This document shows, one piece after another, positions 22,141 through 35,100 of a DNA stretch of 64,000 nt. The notes below the pieces were generated by a model. The model saw nothing but the letters and a program-made list of their open reading frames with translations, did no database searches and was not told the origin of the DNA. The first letter of the stretch is position 1. Each line of letters opens with the position of its first letter. The DNA is from Apostichopus japonicus (taxonomy: Eukaryota; Echinodermata; Holothuroidea; Aspidochirotida; Stichopodidae). The stretch covers positions 4,496,001 to 4,560,000 of the forward strand of contig NC_092570.1 in NCBI RefSeq assembly GCF_037975245.1, given 5' to 3'. A program made the translations under genes and the position numbers.

Positions 22141-23894
22141 GTCTGGAAAATCCGTCTGTGTTCCAGCAGACGGTTGAAGACCATGATCATCTATATATGC
22201 GGGATTTACTGCAGACAGCTCAGCGTCGTCAGTTTTAGCGCCATTTTCTTCGTTCTTAGTTGAGGGCGCTTCTTTTTTAACAGGCATATGTACTTCGCCT
22301 ATGTAAGATTTGTACAACCCGTAGAGAACGATGAGGGACACGAAAGCAATCATGACCCCGTTTGATATCCACATTCCAGTATAGTTAAAATCATCTGTGA
22401 AGAACATGAAAATAATAATAATAATCGTCATCATCACCATCATCATAAGTCCCATATAATAATAGTAATAATAATGGTAATAATCATAAATTTAAGTTGT
22501 AAGGTATTAGTTAAAAAGTTCACAAAACTCCTAAATGTAACACGGAAGATGTAGATTGCATAAAAAACAGTGAAGTTCATTATAACTTCTGGAGCCTGTA
22601 TAGCAGGCGATATGGGTGGCGTTATCTACGTATATGAGACTGTACGAGTATGGCAAGCCATGTGGGACAAACACTGTATAATATATCCGCGTATTAATTG
22701 GAATTTATACGCGTATTAATTGGAATATATACGCGTATATATTATTAGCCAATCATATGGCTTAAATATATCCGCGTATTAATTCGAATATATACACGTA
22801 TTAATTCGAATATATACACGTATTAAATAAAATACATATGGGGATTAAATCCAATAAATGCACGGATTAATTAGAATATACACGAAAAAACATTTCCGCT
22901 CTTGCTGTGTACATATACCAACGATAAATGTTTTGGCGGGATCGCGAGATTGCTTCAAAAAGCGAAACTTTATACATGTACAACACAAGTATATTTGAAT
23001 TAATACGCGTATATATTCGAATTAATACGCGGATATATTATGCGGTGTTTGTCCCACATGGCTTGCCATATACGAGACACGATATTATACGTGATCAATG
23101 TATTCTAATGATGGTTAACAGACATGCCTAGTGCGTCCGGTATGGGTTCTCAATAGGCTGACCGCAAAATATTTTCGGTTCAGACCGCGAAAAATAATCG
23201 TCCCTTAAACCATGGAGTCCGTTTTTACCTCCATGCTTAAACGTTGCACCTATCGGGTATGCGGCCTTAACTTGTGAACTTTTCGTTCTCCCTGACCCTT
23301 TATTCCAACGTTTCTGACCCGCATATAGTATAATCGCTCCGTACACACGCAACCAAAGACGTTCACAGTGAAACGCACATTTTGGGTTTTTCGATAACCG
23401 GTTAACTGTCCAAAAACGTAACAGGTTTACAATAAAAAGAATTAACCGATAAACCTTCAAACTGGAACCTGTTAATCCCGTGTGTAACGAGAGAGCATGC
23501 ACAGTAATTGGTACTTTTTTTCTCTCTCCCTCTCTGAAATTGTCGCCTCAGAAAAATAGTGAGAGAGTGTCGCCCCTCCCTCCCCCTTCCCCTCCCCAAT
23601 GCTAATGTGTGTATACATAACAGTCGTACACTAATAGAACCGTTTTATCATAATCTTTCAGTCTTGGTTTACATGTTGAAAAGTCGACGATCTTGATCGT
23701 CAATTCAGAGGAGACAGTAAGAGCCCCTTCACCCACCCCCTACCACCAGCCCATCCAGACCCTCTCCCATACTTACACTCGGCTCTTTTGGACCGCTGGT
23801 GCTCGGCTGAGTTATCTCCGTGGCCACTTTGGAAATTATTCATGAAGCATGCCACAGCAACAAGAATTGTCGTAAGCTGATGTCCCCACTCCAT
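22105..23894 (-). CDS. Small type I membrane protein, function unknown
   Basis: Two minus-strand exons, 23894-23777 and 22394-22105, join in phase 1 to give 135 residues. Residues 1-24 form a signal peptide (hydrophobic TTILVAVACF). RSKR at 34-37 is a good furin site. If it is cut, only about ten residues (AEYDFNYTGM) remain outside, with an N-glycosylation site at N43. The membrane segment is about 48-67 (ISNGVMIAFVSLIVLYGLY). The acidic cytosolic tail has an NPAY sorting/PTB motif at 103-106 and a TQT dynein-light-chain-type motif at 118-120. The layout recalls FXYD proteins (F42-N-Y44, then G52 at the FXYD glycine position), but the motif aspartate is replaced by threonine. MAP17/SMIM24-like proteins are another possibility. 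An ATG at 23975 would add 27 residues; I chose 23894 because it places the signal peptide at the start. Confidence 0.6.
22649..23070. mobile_element. Fold-back MITE with 6-bp target duplication
   Basis: 422-bp element ending TATGGCAAGCC / GGCTTGCCATA, flanked by exact TACGAG at 22643-22648 and 23071-23076. The terminal inverted repeats extend about 70 bases, through TGTGGGACAAACAC and ATATATCCGCGTATTAATT. Inside, ~20-bp units around CGTATTAATTCGAATATATA recur in tandem. The unique centre is about 100 bases. It lies in the intron of the small membrane-protein gene. No transposase. Confidence 0.85.
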
Positions 23895-24884
23895 TGTTTC
23901 ATTTAAACAGTTCCTTGAATACAACACCCTTGGTGAACCAATTTTCAAACTGGTTACACTAAAATTCACTGACACAATCTGGTTTATAGGTTTCCAAAAT
24001 AAAAGTATATGTCTATTTCGACTACGATATCTGCACCTGCCTTTAGTTGAAGAAAGTTTTTGTCACGAAAGTTGTCGATATGTTAGCTAAAGCTGGTATA
24101 TTTTGTTTAAAAGATGAAAGTAAACATTGGTCCGTTGAGGAAATCCTGACCTATATTTGGGTCACACTCGACTGAACGATGGAAAATGGAAAAACTTCTG
24201 TATTGCTGAATGCCTATAAAAACTAACTGATTATCAACGACGTTGTGCACGAATTGCGATCCTGAATTCCTCCCTTGTAATATTATTGTAAAAACCAGGT
24301 CGATCTAATTGTTGTGATTCTCTGTAAAACAAAGAGAAACGGAAGCAGAAAAAAACAATACTTTTTAATGTCACAAAGCCGTATGTTGTCGGGGAGTACC
24401 TGAAGATCTGTTACTCCGATTTTCTGCAAATATCATCAACAATCCGACATGTAAACACACACATACGCACACACACAAATCAGTGGCTTGTCCAGTAGAC
24501 ATATACGAAGAGGTGAAATTTCAGTACTGAGTGCAAAGTCTTGCTTCTTTGCTATTGTTAAAGCTATTCTCCATGAAGCTGACAGGGTCAAAGATCCATT
24601 ATGTTAAGCCTAGCGCTCGCCCCATCTAGAGAGCACGTCTGACTTGAATAGACTGACGATTGCGGTTTATTCAGTGATAGGTGTTTGCATAAGGGTTATA
24701 TAGTACAATTTAAACTTCAAATAAAGGGGTACTCGAATAGAACGGAGAAGTATTTTGAGACACTTCTGCAACTTACAGTTATAGGGGGCCCCTAACGGTG
24801 GACTATACGCATTCTATAACAAGCTGAGTAAGTAGAAAATGTATCATAAATGCAGGCCATTAGTGCGGAAACCAGGGTGGAAAC
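23895..24884. other. Upstream of the membrane-protein gene, no gene recognised
   Basis: Should include the minus-strand promoter just above 23894. No clear TATA element at a useful distance. Confidence 0.35.
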
Positions 24885-25088
24885 TACAAACCTTGGCCTT
24901 TTAGCTAAGATCATGCGCAGTATTTGTTCCCATTCGATGGGAATGGTGATAAACATGCACCCGACGATGATCACACAGTCACAGTCTCGATGCAAAGGGA
25001 CTAAGGTTGAGAGCGGATCAGTCGTTCGGTAGTTTGGTTTTCGTGCCCAGGTTCTTTCCTGCAGGGTGACTTTTCTTAAAAAGTACCA
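24885..25088 (+). repeat. U2-headed repeat, copy C
   Basis: Head GGCCTTTTAGCTAAGATCA and GTATTTGTTC matches U2 with a few changes. The tail keeps CACAGTCACAGTCTCGATGC, GAGCGGATCAGTCGTT and GTGCCCAGGTTCTTTCCTG. The internal stem reads TTCCCATTCGATGGGAA: compared with copy A, one pair changed on both sides so pairing is kept. AACCTTGGC occurs at 24889-24897 and again at 25088-25096, a possible target duplication. Confidence 0.75.
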
Positions 25089-25096
25089 ACCTTGGC

Positions 25097-27319
25097 GCAA
25101 AAAAAGTGTGTATATATATATATATACTTATATATCGAAACAGTTATAGTGTTACAACCGAAATATGAAAACGCAAGAAAGCCTTAAGTACAAATTGCGA
25201 ATACACACTTACTTTTTATGCTCTACAGAACTATTCGGTGTTCTCCTTGCGTCCATACTTGTGTTATCTAACATGACATACTGTCGTTTGTCTCTCAACA
25301 CACACAGTGACTATATAATAGCATACCAGTGCAAACCGCGTATCAATCCGTGTCAACTTGGAATCAATAATTCTTTATTTTATACAATCTTACACCTTTC
25401 AATGATACCGCGTAGATAACCGCGTCACAAATAAATATAAAATTTCCCACCTCTATTTGTAATTGACAATAAAAAATACTAATTTTTTAAAAGTACAATT
25501 AGCAGGTTTCCATCTCATTATGTAGTGCAGAATTTCAAGCTTCCCTTAAATTTTCTCAAATCGTTCAGTTTCGTAGCCCATGAAGACTCCAAAAGACCTT
25601 CAGTATTGGCTCTAAGTATGCTAGAATGTCTAATAGTGGTCACCCATGCTCTAACCTCAACAAGCATTTAATTACAAGCTATAAAGTATGTTTACCCACT
25701 GAGATTTGTATTTGCTAACTCACCACTCCTCAACATTGGAAATAATTTGGAGAGACAGTACCACGAGAATGAACTTTTCTAAACTTTAGACATTTTAGCT
25801 TGATAACATCTGGGGGTGGGAAGGGGGGGGGGTTGGTAATAGTAATGACCTATAACTTGAATCATCCCTTACTTTCATTTGAACGAAGTTTATTTTAAAG
25901 AGTCCGGCTAACATAGCTTCAAAATTCTACATGTCATAATTCTGAAAAAGGAAGGTGCCATGCATGAACATTTCAGCTATCGAATAAAGGACTATAAATG
26001 AAACGCCTGATTAGGTGGCGCTATACAACAACTGGACACAAGGTTCTAAAAATGAAAACCCCGAATTACCTGTATTGCAGGAACAACGATACATAGTGTG
26101 CTCTCCGTTTGATTTACTTTAGTTTATTTATGATATAAGGATTAACATTTTTCCATACGTAAGTTAGAATTGATTGATTAAAGGTGAAATCCCTGGATGA
26201 ATTCGCGTATGGTTTTTACATTGATACAAATAATTCTTGCAACCTAAGTCATTGGACAGGATGAATGTCGTTCAATTCAAATGGTATATGGAGGTATATA
26301 GACTCAACTTACAGTTATATTGATATGCGAATATTGACGCATCCATTTATTAATTTTAAATATTATTTAATATCATAGGTTAAAGATTTCTTCCAGTACC
26401 AAAAAATGTGACACTTGTATGGAAGAGAAAAACATTCTACACTGTCAGATGAGAACTCTATTTCAGTATATCTTGTTCTTGACTCATAGATATGGTCATT
26501 TGAATACTTATCGTTTGTGTAAGTTTACCCATCCTTACTCCAGGAAATGGATCAGATCAGATGGGCCGTGGATGTCACCATATCAGTGGTTTTTCAAAAT
26601 CTTTTCTTTTCTGTAATAAATTTCTTGCAGATTTATCATTGAAATGCAATAAAATTTGGAATGATTGCTTAGCTGTCATTGGTCTAGAGCGGTATATTGA
26701 AATTCATCACTAAACGCAACGTTTTCGTACGTGGTTTTCCATGATTGGTGAAAAGGGATATAAAGAGGGGGGGGGGGGGTCAGTTCAACTGTCACTGCTG
26801 TGGCCAGAAGTCATCACACAATATCACCAAGTTTTAAATTTCTACATATCTTCTCCATACAAAATGTTGTGAGAATGTGGTTTGGACCTGAAGATGCAGA
26901 AAATATTCCAGCAAAATTATTTAGCACTCAACTATGGCCACCGTAGTATCCCTGTTATTCTATCTGACCTTCCCCATATCGTATGAATTCCAGTTCCCTT
27001 TCGTCCTCAATTTCCTTGTTTCTAAACCTACCCTCCTCTTTCAAGTTGCAGAGAGGTGATTTATCCTTCTGGCAGGCTGTATTTGGCTTGCCCCACATAC
27101 CATTCCAAATATTGTTTTTACCACAGACAGCTTAAATATGGTATCCGGTACACGCTGAAGGTCTTCTCCCGTCTCGGTTTCGCCTATCCAGTGTCTCCGT
27201 CCCCTCCCCTCTCATCTCCCTTCTCCCTCTACGCCCCTTTCCAATCTGCTATTCAGTGCTCACCTTTCAGTTGTTCAACATTACAAAGACACACAGCACA
27301 AACAAACAAAAAGAATTAT
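25097..27319. other. Intergenic DNA, nothing recognised
   Basis: Short TA run at 25113-25126 and G-runs near 25822 and 26767. No supported gene before the STAG promoter region. Confidence 0.4.
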
Positions 27320-27429
27320 CGAGGGCGCTAATACAGTTTTTAGGCACGCTAAAGTCGGAAATTTTGGTAGTTCTAAACATTCCCGCGAAAATTGTTTTTC
27401 TCAAATTTTCATGGTTTCCTTCTGAACTG
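27320..27429 (+). other. Candidate noncoding first exon of STAG
   Basis: A strong donor, CTG|GTAAGTAT, follows base 27429 in a local region richer in CpG, 1.65 kb upstream of the STAG exon with the start codon. The 5' boundary is a guess. Transcript data would be needed to confirm it. Confidence 0.3.
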
Positions 27430-29078
27430 GTAAGTATAACTGCCACATAAGAATGAGCAGTTTTCCATTCCCTGTTTTCGTTGTTCGTTTCCATCAAAGA
27501 GTTTGCTATAAACTTGTCCTAGGCGAATATACCTGACATTTCTTCAGAATCTAAGTGCACAGTATCGTACTTATCGCCGGGGCCTGTGTACAGCCTAGGC
27601 TTGACTATTCGTGTTGTTACCTATCGTAGCTTTTCCTAGCCTAGGCGTAGTACACAATCGTGGCGATAGTAACTTGCACTGTAGCATTAGGCAATGTTAG
27701 GTAAACCAGGGATGGTTCAGAGTTGGCCTAAGAATAGGCCTGGGCTAGTAAATTGAACTTAGCTGAACTTAGCATAATTACACATTTGGTTAGATAGGAC
27801 TAACATTAAAATATGGGGTCATATGCTTTCACCAACTAAAACAAAATTCTTCAAAGGTAGTGTAATTGTAAAACAGCATTAAGCTAGACTAAAGCAGGTA
27901 CTTTCAAAATGTCATCCTGGCAATTTTGTGACAGTCACCATTGCAAAATGAATAGGATATGCTAACAGTTGCTAAATTGTACCATTAACTTGACAAAAAC
28001 TCAGTCTTAGTTATCTTCAGAAAATCACCCAGTAATATTACAAGTAATAACCTCAGTTGTGCAAAATTAGGGAGAATTGGTTGAATGGATATTTCCCACA
28101 TTTAAAACAAAAATTAAAGTTTGTGTGTGTGTTTGCAAGCAGATAACCAGAAATCTCCACCCATAGTCACAGCCAATTTAATGGTTGAACAATGCATTGT
28201 TGTCATGAACAAAATTTCCTTGTCTGTTATGTATGTGGTATAAATCTCATCCTATATTAATTTTAATGTAAAGGCTAGCTCTGGTGGTAACTTCATGAAG
28301 ACAATGTTCTTAAAACAGCTTATTCTGGTTGATACTTCAAGGGGACACAAAACCCAGCCATCATCTGGTGCTTATATGACAGAATTCTTTGTGAAGAAGA
28401 ACTCTACCAAACAGCTGAGAAATATTTTGTTACGTTTGGTAGATATCCTGGTCTTGAAAGTCGTTTCCAATTTGTAAATCTGAGATGTCCTCATGCCACT
28501 GGAATCAGCATTTGGCAAAACTCCATTACAGAAATTAAACATTGTAATAAAGTAAAAACATAAAAATCTGAAGCATATGTGGTTCAAAGATTGTCATGTT
28601 TAGACTTGATCAAGTCTTCAAACTTGTGTTTTTAAGGAACACTAGATCTGTGATATCTCTCAAGGGGTATAGGATTTTTTTTGTAGCTGTTTGGCGAAGA
28701 AGTTCATGACAGTTACCTCTATCACATAGACCAATGATAATGGTTAGCTTTGCGTCTCTTTTTCTCTTATAAATTGACAAAACTTGAGTAAAATGATAGC
28801 CAGTTCATTAATTAACATCTGTTTTTATGAACATACCCCAAATTTGCATGATTTTCCAACCTTTCCAAATTCCACTTTTGAACCCCAATATTACAAGGTT
28901 TACATGACTATCAGGATGTTCTTGTTACATTACTTTCTTCAAATTTGGTGGAGATTTTTAAATGCGCCATCAGTCTAAACTGAATGATATGAAAGTTTCA
29001 TATGTTACATCTGCTGAATTTTTTGTCTTCTATTTGTTAACCATGTATTGAATTGTTGCTGAATTTTTTTTCTCCCAG

Positions 29079-29146
29079 GTACCTAAACCAGTGTAAAGTA
29101 TTGATTGTGAGAGACAATTTAAGGACCAAAACATTGCCAACATGCA
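29079..29146 (+). CDS. STAG: STAG exon carrying the start codon
   Basis: Acceptor TCTCCCAG before 29079 and donor GTAAGT after 29146. The exon is 5' UTR except for its last five bases, ATGCA, which splice to AGCC at 30072 to read Met-Gln-Ala-Glu-Gln. No other ATG upstream of 30072 is in frame across a good junction. Confidence 0.75.
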
Positions 29147-32100
29147 GTAAGTAATTCTTGCTTTCTTAGTTTTGGTGTAGACCCATATAATAAATAATAA
29201 TAATAAGACATGCATTTCCAAGTCATCTTTCTTGACCCATCTCATGTTAAATAGCACATCTATCCAAATAACGCTTAAGTCCTTTATGCAAATGACAGAC
29301 ACTACAAAACAAGACCAAAAATTGTGGAAATAAGTTTAAACTCAGAGATTTCTCTTAAATGATGAGTGATACATGCAAATGTTGGTTACTCATGTGTCTT
29401 TCTTAATTTATATAAAGTGACATATTTGGATGGTAACGAGACTTGTGTATTTTGTGCAAGTAATGCCTAATATCTGTTTATAGCTAAGCTGAAAATAACA
29501 GCAACAAATAATATATATTTAAATAAGGCAAATAAAAATAATCAACCCAGGTGACCAGAACCCAGCATTTTGAATTTAAATAAACCTGTTGCTATGAACC
29601 CTTGTAGAATCTGCATGGAAGTAACAAGAACCAAAGGCAATTTTTATTCTCTCTCTTCTCCCCGGTGACAGTTTGAAATTGTCTTTGTACTGTATGTAAC
29701 AATATGTAAACCCGGAGTCAATTCTTTACTGTAATGACTGGTTACAGAGCTACTGATTGTAAAACAGACAGTCTGAGTTATACTCCTTTTTAGATTTACA
29801 ATTGGAATCTAATGCCAGTGCAGTCTTTCGTTTTTTGTCTTTTCTCTATGGGCATTTGTTTCTTGAATGATAAGACAGTAACCCTGTGCAAGTAATCCTA
29901 TCAATTGTGAACTTGAAGACTTTAGAACATCCATCCAAGGTGTAGAACCTAAAAGGAATTTATTAGTAGACAGTGTCTGAGGGATGATACATGCTTCTTT
30001 CTCTTTTCTTTTTATTCGAATTTACCTGCACCAATTATTATCGTCATTGTTTGATTTCTTCAATGCCTTAGAGCCGAGCAAACCGAGGAAGACCCAAACG
30101 TGGATGCAGCGAGTCGTAAGCGTCTGGCAAGCACAGACAGCAGTGTTATTCAGGTATATTATTTTTGCCTTTTTTTATATCCCTTATTTGTCTGAGTACT
30201 TCGTTTTGGGCTAAATTAACAATTTGCATACACAGTTGTGTCGTTCAGGTATCTCATTTTGTTAGCTCATACCAGCATGCTGGTGTGAGCTATTGTTACA
30301 GTGCAGCGTCTATCACTCTATCATTCTATCACTCTATCACTCTATCCGTCAACAATTGGTAAAACTGCTCCCACTCGCACAGTGTTTGATGGAATTTCAT
30401 GAAACTTGGACACAAGGACCATTGGGTATAGGGCCATCAGAGATGGTCCAAAATTTGGGGTCAAAGGTCACCTGTGGGCCGTAATGGGCCATTTTGTGGA
30501 AATACGCAAAATGCTTCTTCTCCTACAGATTCCATGGTACAATGTTGAGGGTTTGTCACGATAGTACTATGGTAGTTTTACCTTCAGGGTGTTCATGAAT
30601 TTGAGATCAAAGATCAACTAGGGGTCTTTTGTGGCCCGGGCCGCGGCCCTATATTTTCAAATTGCTCCTGTTTGTACAGTGTATGGCCAATTATAATGAA
30701 ACTTAGTCACAATGTTCCTCGGGATGAGAGTTACGAGGGGTGTTCGGAAAATTGAGGTCAAAGGTCATTTAGGGGGTCATCGGGGGTCATTCTTTGTAAT
30801 ATTTTCAAATATCTCAATCTCCTCAAGATTTTGATGGATCATATTCAAAGTTGAACTGATGATTGTTGGATTGTGTATGAATAAGGTGATGCCTAAAAAT
30901 TTTTGGTCAAAAGTTAATTAATTACAATTAATCCCCATTGTTTAAAAAAATCTGAGCCTTCACTTTTTGCCAAAGCTCCTTTAATTTGTCTCCCAGTTTC
31001 TGCAGTGTTTGTTTACATTTGTGGTTAAGCTCTGCAGAGGCTGTTAGTGGAATTAAAGCAGGACTGGGAGTTGTTATTAACTGTTGAACTGTAAGCATGA
31101 GAGCCCTATAGCCAATCAGCACTTGCCGATTCTTAGAAGTCTTTGAGCCTGAGGTATGTAGGCAGCTTGTGAAGTTATGTCTTGTAGGGAGTGCTTGTTA
31201 TGTCTGCTAAGGTAGAGGGGGAGAAAGTTTAATAGGGTAGGTCAGTGGTATTGTTTGAGAGAGTGGGTAAAATAGGATTTAAAGGGGAAAATAGGAATTA
31301 TAGCCAGTGGTGTGGCCAGGATTCTGCTAACGGAGGGGGGGGGGTATCCCTCATGGGCCCAAAATTGGTTTTGTGGGCCCTACATTTTTCAGCTCGAAAA
31401 GGTATGAGCTTCTGCACCATTGGTGCTCTAGTCTTTATTACCCCTTACCTCTGAGTTCCTCATTTTGGGCTAAATTAACAATTTGAGCAAAAAATAACTT
31501 TGGTGTTTTTTTTTCCACTTCTCTTTTACTTCTTCATCTTCCTGTTTCCTCAGCCTGCTAAACGAGGTAGGAGGAGAAAGAACAAGGAACTCGAGCATGA
31601 ATTGGCTCAGGAACCGGTGACCTTGTTTGAGATCATTCGTCTCGGTCGAGTATCTGTTCAGGTAAGTTTGCAATCTTCCTTAATCCGATTTTAAATATCA
31701 GAAAATTCATCAAGATGAGAAAGTATCTTTGTTTTATGTTGGAACACTTGAAGTTGGGTGTCATAGTTTATCTGACGTACAATACCCTCGATTAAGATAA
31801 AAAAACCTCCTAATGTTGATTGTTTTGCATATAGGTCTTACCAGTAATGCAAAACATTGTCATGCCCATCACAGCTTTGCTTCGCAGACTTTTTGTCTGA
31901 TGACCCACGTTGTGACTTCTTGAGGCTATTCATAACCTATAACTTTCTAAGGCCTAAAATCAACCAATATTTTAACTATACTGTGACTGATTTGTTTGCG
32001 ATTGATTGCATATTGGTTGATCAGATGCCAGATTTAATTGCACACTTAACTGATTTGATTGTATATTGGCTGATTTGATTTTACATTGACTGATTTAATT

Positions 32101-35100
32101 GCAGTTGATAGCATATTATTGGCTGATTTGATTGCAAATTGGCTGATCTAATTGCAATTAATTGCACATTGGCAGATTTGATTGCAACATTGACCGATTT
32201 GGTTGCACATTTGACTGATTTGATTGCAGTTGATTGCACATGTGACCGATTTGATTGCAGTTGATTGCATATTGGCAGTTTTGATTGCAGCATTGACTGG
32301 TTTAGTTGTAGTTGATTGCACACACTCATTAACCAAAACTAAGGAAACAACCACTGTGTGACAGGGGAAAAAATTACTCTCAGAGTCCAACGAAAACATT
32401 GTTTCCCGATCATTTTGTTTTTGGGGAGTGGGAGAACCCACCCTTCCCCTGGTCACAACCGACCATAATAGCTTGGTATCTCATTTTGGACAGTCACATT
32501 GCAAAATATTTTTTTTAATAACCTGGAATCTCTCCTTATCCTTGTACCCGGTTGGGTCTGGTTTTTGTAAGCACTGTGCATTAACAATCTTCATACAACT
32601 CGTCAAAGAATATGAAATAATCAAATTGTTAAGGTCCCTTTTTCCAATGTCTAATATAGATACGAAAATTTGAGGTGGAAATATTTATCCATTGAGTTCT
32701 ATTACTTGTAATGCTACTTTTTGAAAACTTTTTTTGCTTTTCCTTATAAATTAATGCACCTATTCCCGAAATTATCTCTGTGAGTTGGGCAGTCATTTTC
32801 TCTCTGTTTCTGACGATGCCTGCCCTATTTTGACAAACGTACGTTACTCTAATATCTTCTGCGATCTATTAATGTTCCCCATTTCTCGCTATCGTCTCCA
32901 GAGTGTCGTTGACGATTGGATCGAGTCCTACAAGGCGAATCGGGAAGAAGCCCTCATCAACCTGGTTAACTTCATCATCCATAGCTCGGGATGTAAGGGC
33001 ACCGTTACCTTGGAGATGTACTCGCAGATGGAACATAGCGACATCATCAGGAAGATGACAGAGGAATTTGATGAGGTCTGAAACGAGAAACAATTAAAAA
33101 TTACAAAAAGATTTAAAACTAAAAAACATAGCCTGTTTGCTGGTAACCAGAAGGACATTAAAGCAATCCTTTCTGTGTTTTCTCTAGCACTTGATCAAGC
33201 TAGGACCCTCCCTTCTAGATTTGGCCACAGAGTAAATAATAATATAAGAATTGTAAAGCGCTTTTATAGAGTTAAAAAAAAAAACTGCTCAGAAGCGCTG
33301 CAGGAGCAAAGTACCCAAAATGAACACAACAGTTATCAAACAAATGGATACGCATTCATGAATAAGAACGTCTTGAGTTCCTCAGGAAAGTTGACACATG
33401 CTGGATTGTTTTCAGATGTAAGGGGAGACTGTTCCAGAGCTGTGGAGCTGATCTAGCAAAGCAATGTTTCCCCATAGGTTAATTACAGCGGCTTTTAGTG
33501 GTCTATTCCATTCTAACCAGTTTGTCCTCTTCATGCAATTGGGCACATGAGTTATCACGTTGAATACAGAGATCTGAAATCTACAAACTTTTTTATTATT
33601 TATATTAATACTAGACTAGTACAGCTTAGTCTGACAATTCTGCATTTTTCAAAGTGGGATTTTGGTGAGTCTGCTCGTTTGCCGATGATTTATTTTTAAA
33701 CGGATAAGAAGTTCCAAGATTTACAAGTAATGTAATATACATGGAGTTGCTTAAATTGCACGAAAGATTTTCAAAAACTGATTAAGTTGGCTCTTCCTGT
33801 TAATAAACAGAAAGGGGCAATGATCCTGGATAGGTGACAATAGATTTATAAAAAAAAATTAAATAGATTCTGTTTACATTGAGTTCTAGACCAATTTCCA
33901 GTAGATCCGTCACCATCAAGACAGTTTCGATAAGCGTTTTCTGTGACCAATTTGTATCGTCTTGAAAACAATTTGAAGTGTCTCGTCTAAATTCATCCAT
34001 TGCGTCCATTCTCTTCTTCTTCAGGAGAGTGGAGACTATCCTCTCATCATGGCTGGTCCCATCTACAAGAAATTCCGTTCAAATTTCTGCGAGTTTGTGA
34101 CTCTCCTCGTGAGGCAATGCCAGTACAGCATCCTGTACGATCAGTTCATGGTCGACAACCTCATCTCAATGTTGACGGGACTCAGCGATTCCCAGGTCAG
34201 GGCTTTTAGACATACCAGCACACTTGCAGGTCAGTACACAACAACAATTATCTCCGTCTGCAATAAATTTCCTTCTTTTGGCAGAGAAATACGCTTTGGC
34301 AGATGTTCTAAGGCCATCAAAAGTTCTAAGAGGGTTACGTCAAGTGATATCTCTGCCTAAGAGATAGAAAATATATATTTGGAAATACCAGAGCCATTGA
34401 GAAAGTCTAGAAATAAATTTGATAGCTTCATTCAACCTTAAGCAAATGTAGTATAGTCTGTACGGTGTGTTCTTCAACTGTTTAAGATTAATTTCTTTAC
34501 TCACATGGCCATAAATCACCTCCCACCAGAAGGCCTCAGGGTAAACTAGTACAGTTCCTTGCAGCGATACCAATATTTTTTTCTCGTCAACCAGAAACTT
34601 GCAGTAGTATTAATATCTACTAAAATATATTTACTTCTCAAAAGCAGCATTTTGCTCCGATTCTATTTTATCAAACCTTCCGAGTATCAATTGAGATTGG
34701 AACTGGGTTAAAACCAATAACCTCTACAAGTTTTGTCATCAAAATGGACACTTTTTAGTGACATTTGTGAAATTTTGACCGATCGTATTCTGGATGAATG
34801 ATGGTCTTTCTTCGGTCGTCCCTGCAGCAATGAAGCTGATGACCGCTCTGGTCAACGTAGCTCTGAACCTTAGCGTGAACTTGGACAACACTCAGCGCCA
34901 GCACGACGCAGAGAGAGCGAAACAGACCTCCAAGAGAGCCAGCGAAAGGATAGAGATGCTGCTGGCCAAGAGGCAGGAGATCCTGGAGAATACAGAGGAA
35001 GTACAACAGATGATGAATAACATCTTCAGAGGTATCTTCGTTCACAGATACAGGTGAGTAAGAGCAGTGTTTTGACTCTTCTATGTATGTGTAAACAGAT

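Noticed and set aside
23128-23599. Overlapping 124- and 65-codon minus-strand frames
   Set aside because: They lie in the intron of the membrane-protein gene, lack resemblance to any family, and have no clean splice junctions in phase with the neighbouring exons.
32081-32456. Gln/Asn/Cys-rich minus-strand frames
   Set aside because: They are created by the GATTG minisatellite in a STAG intron.
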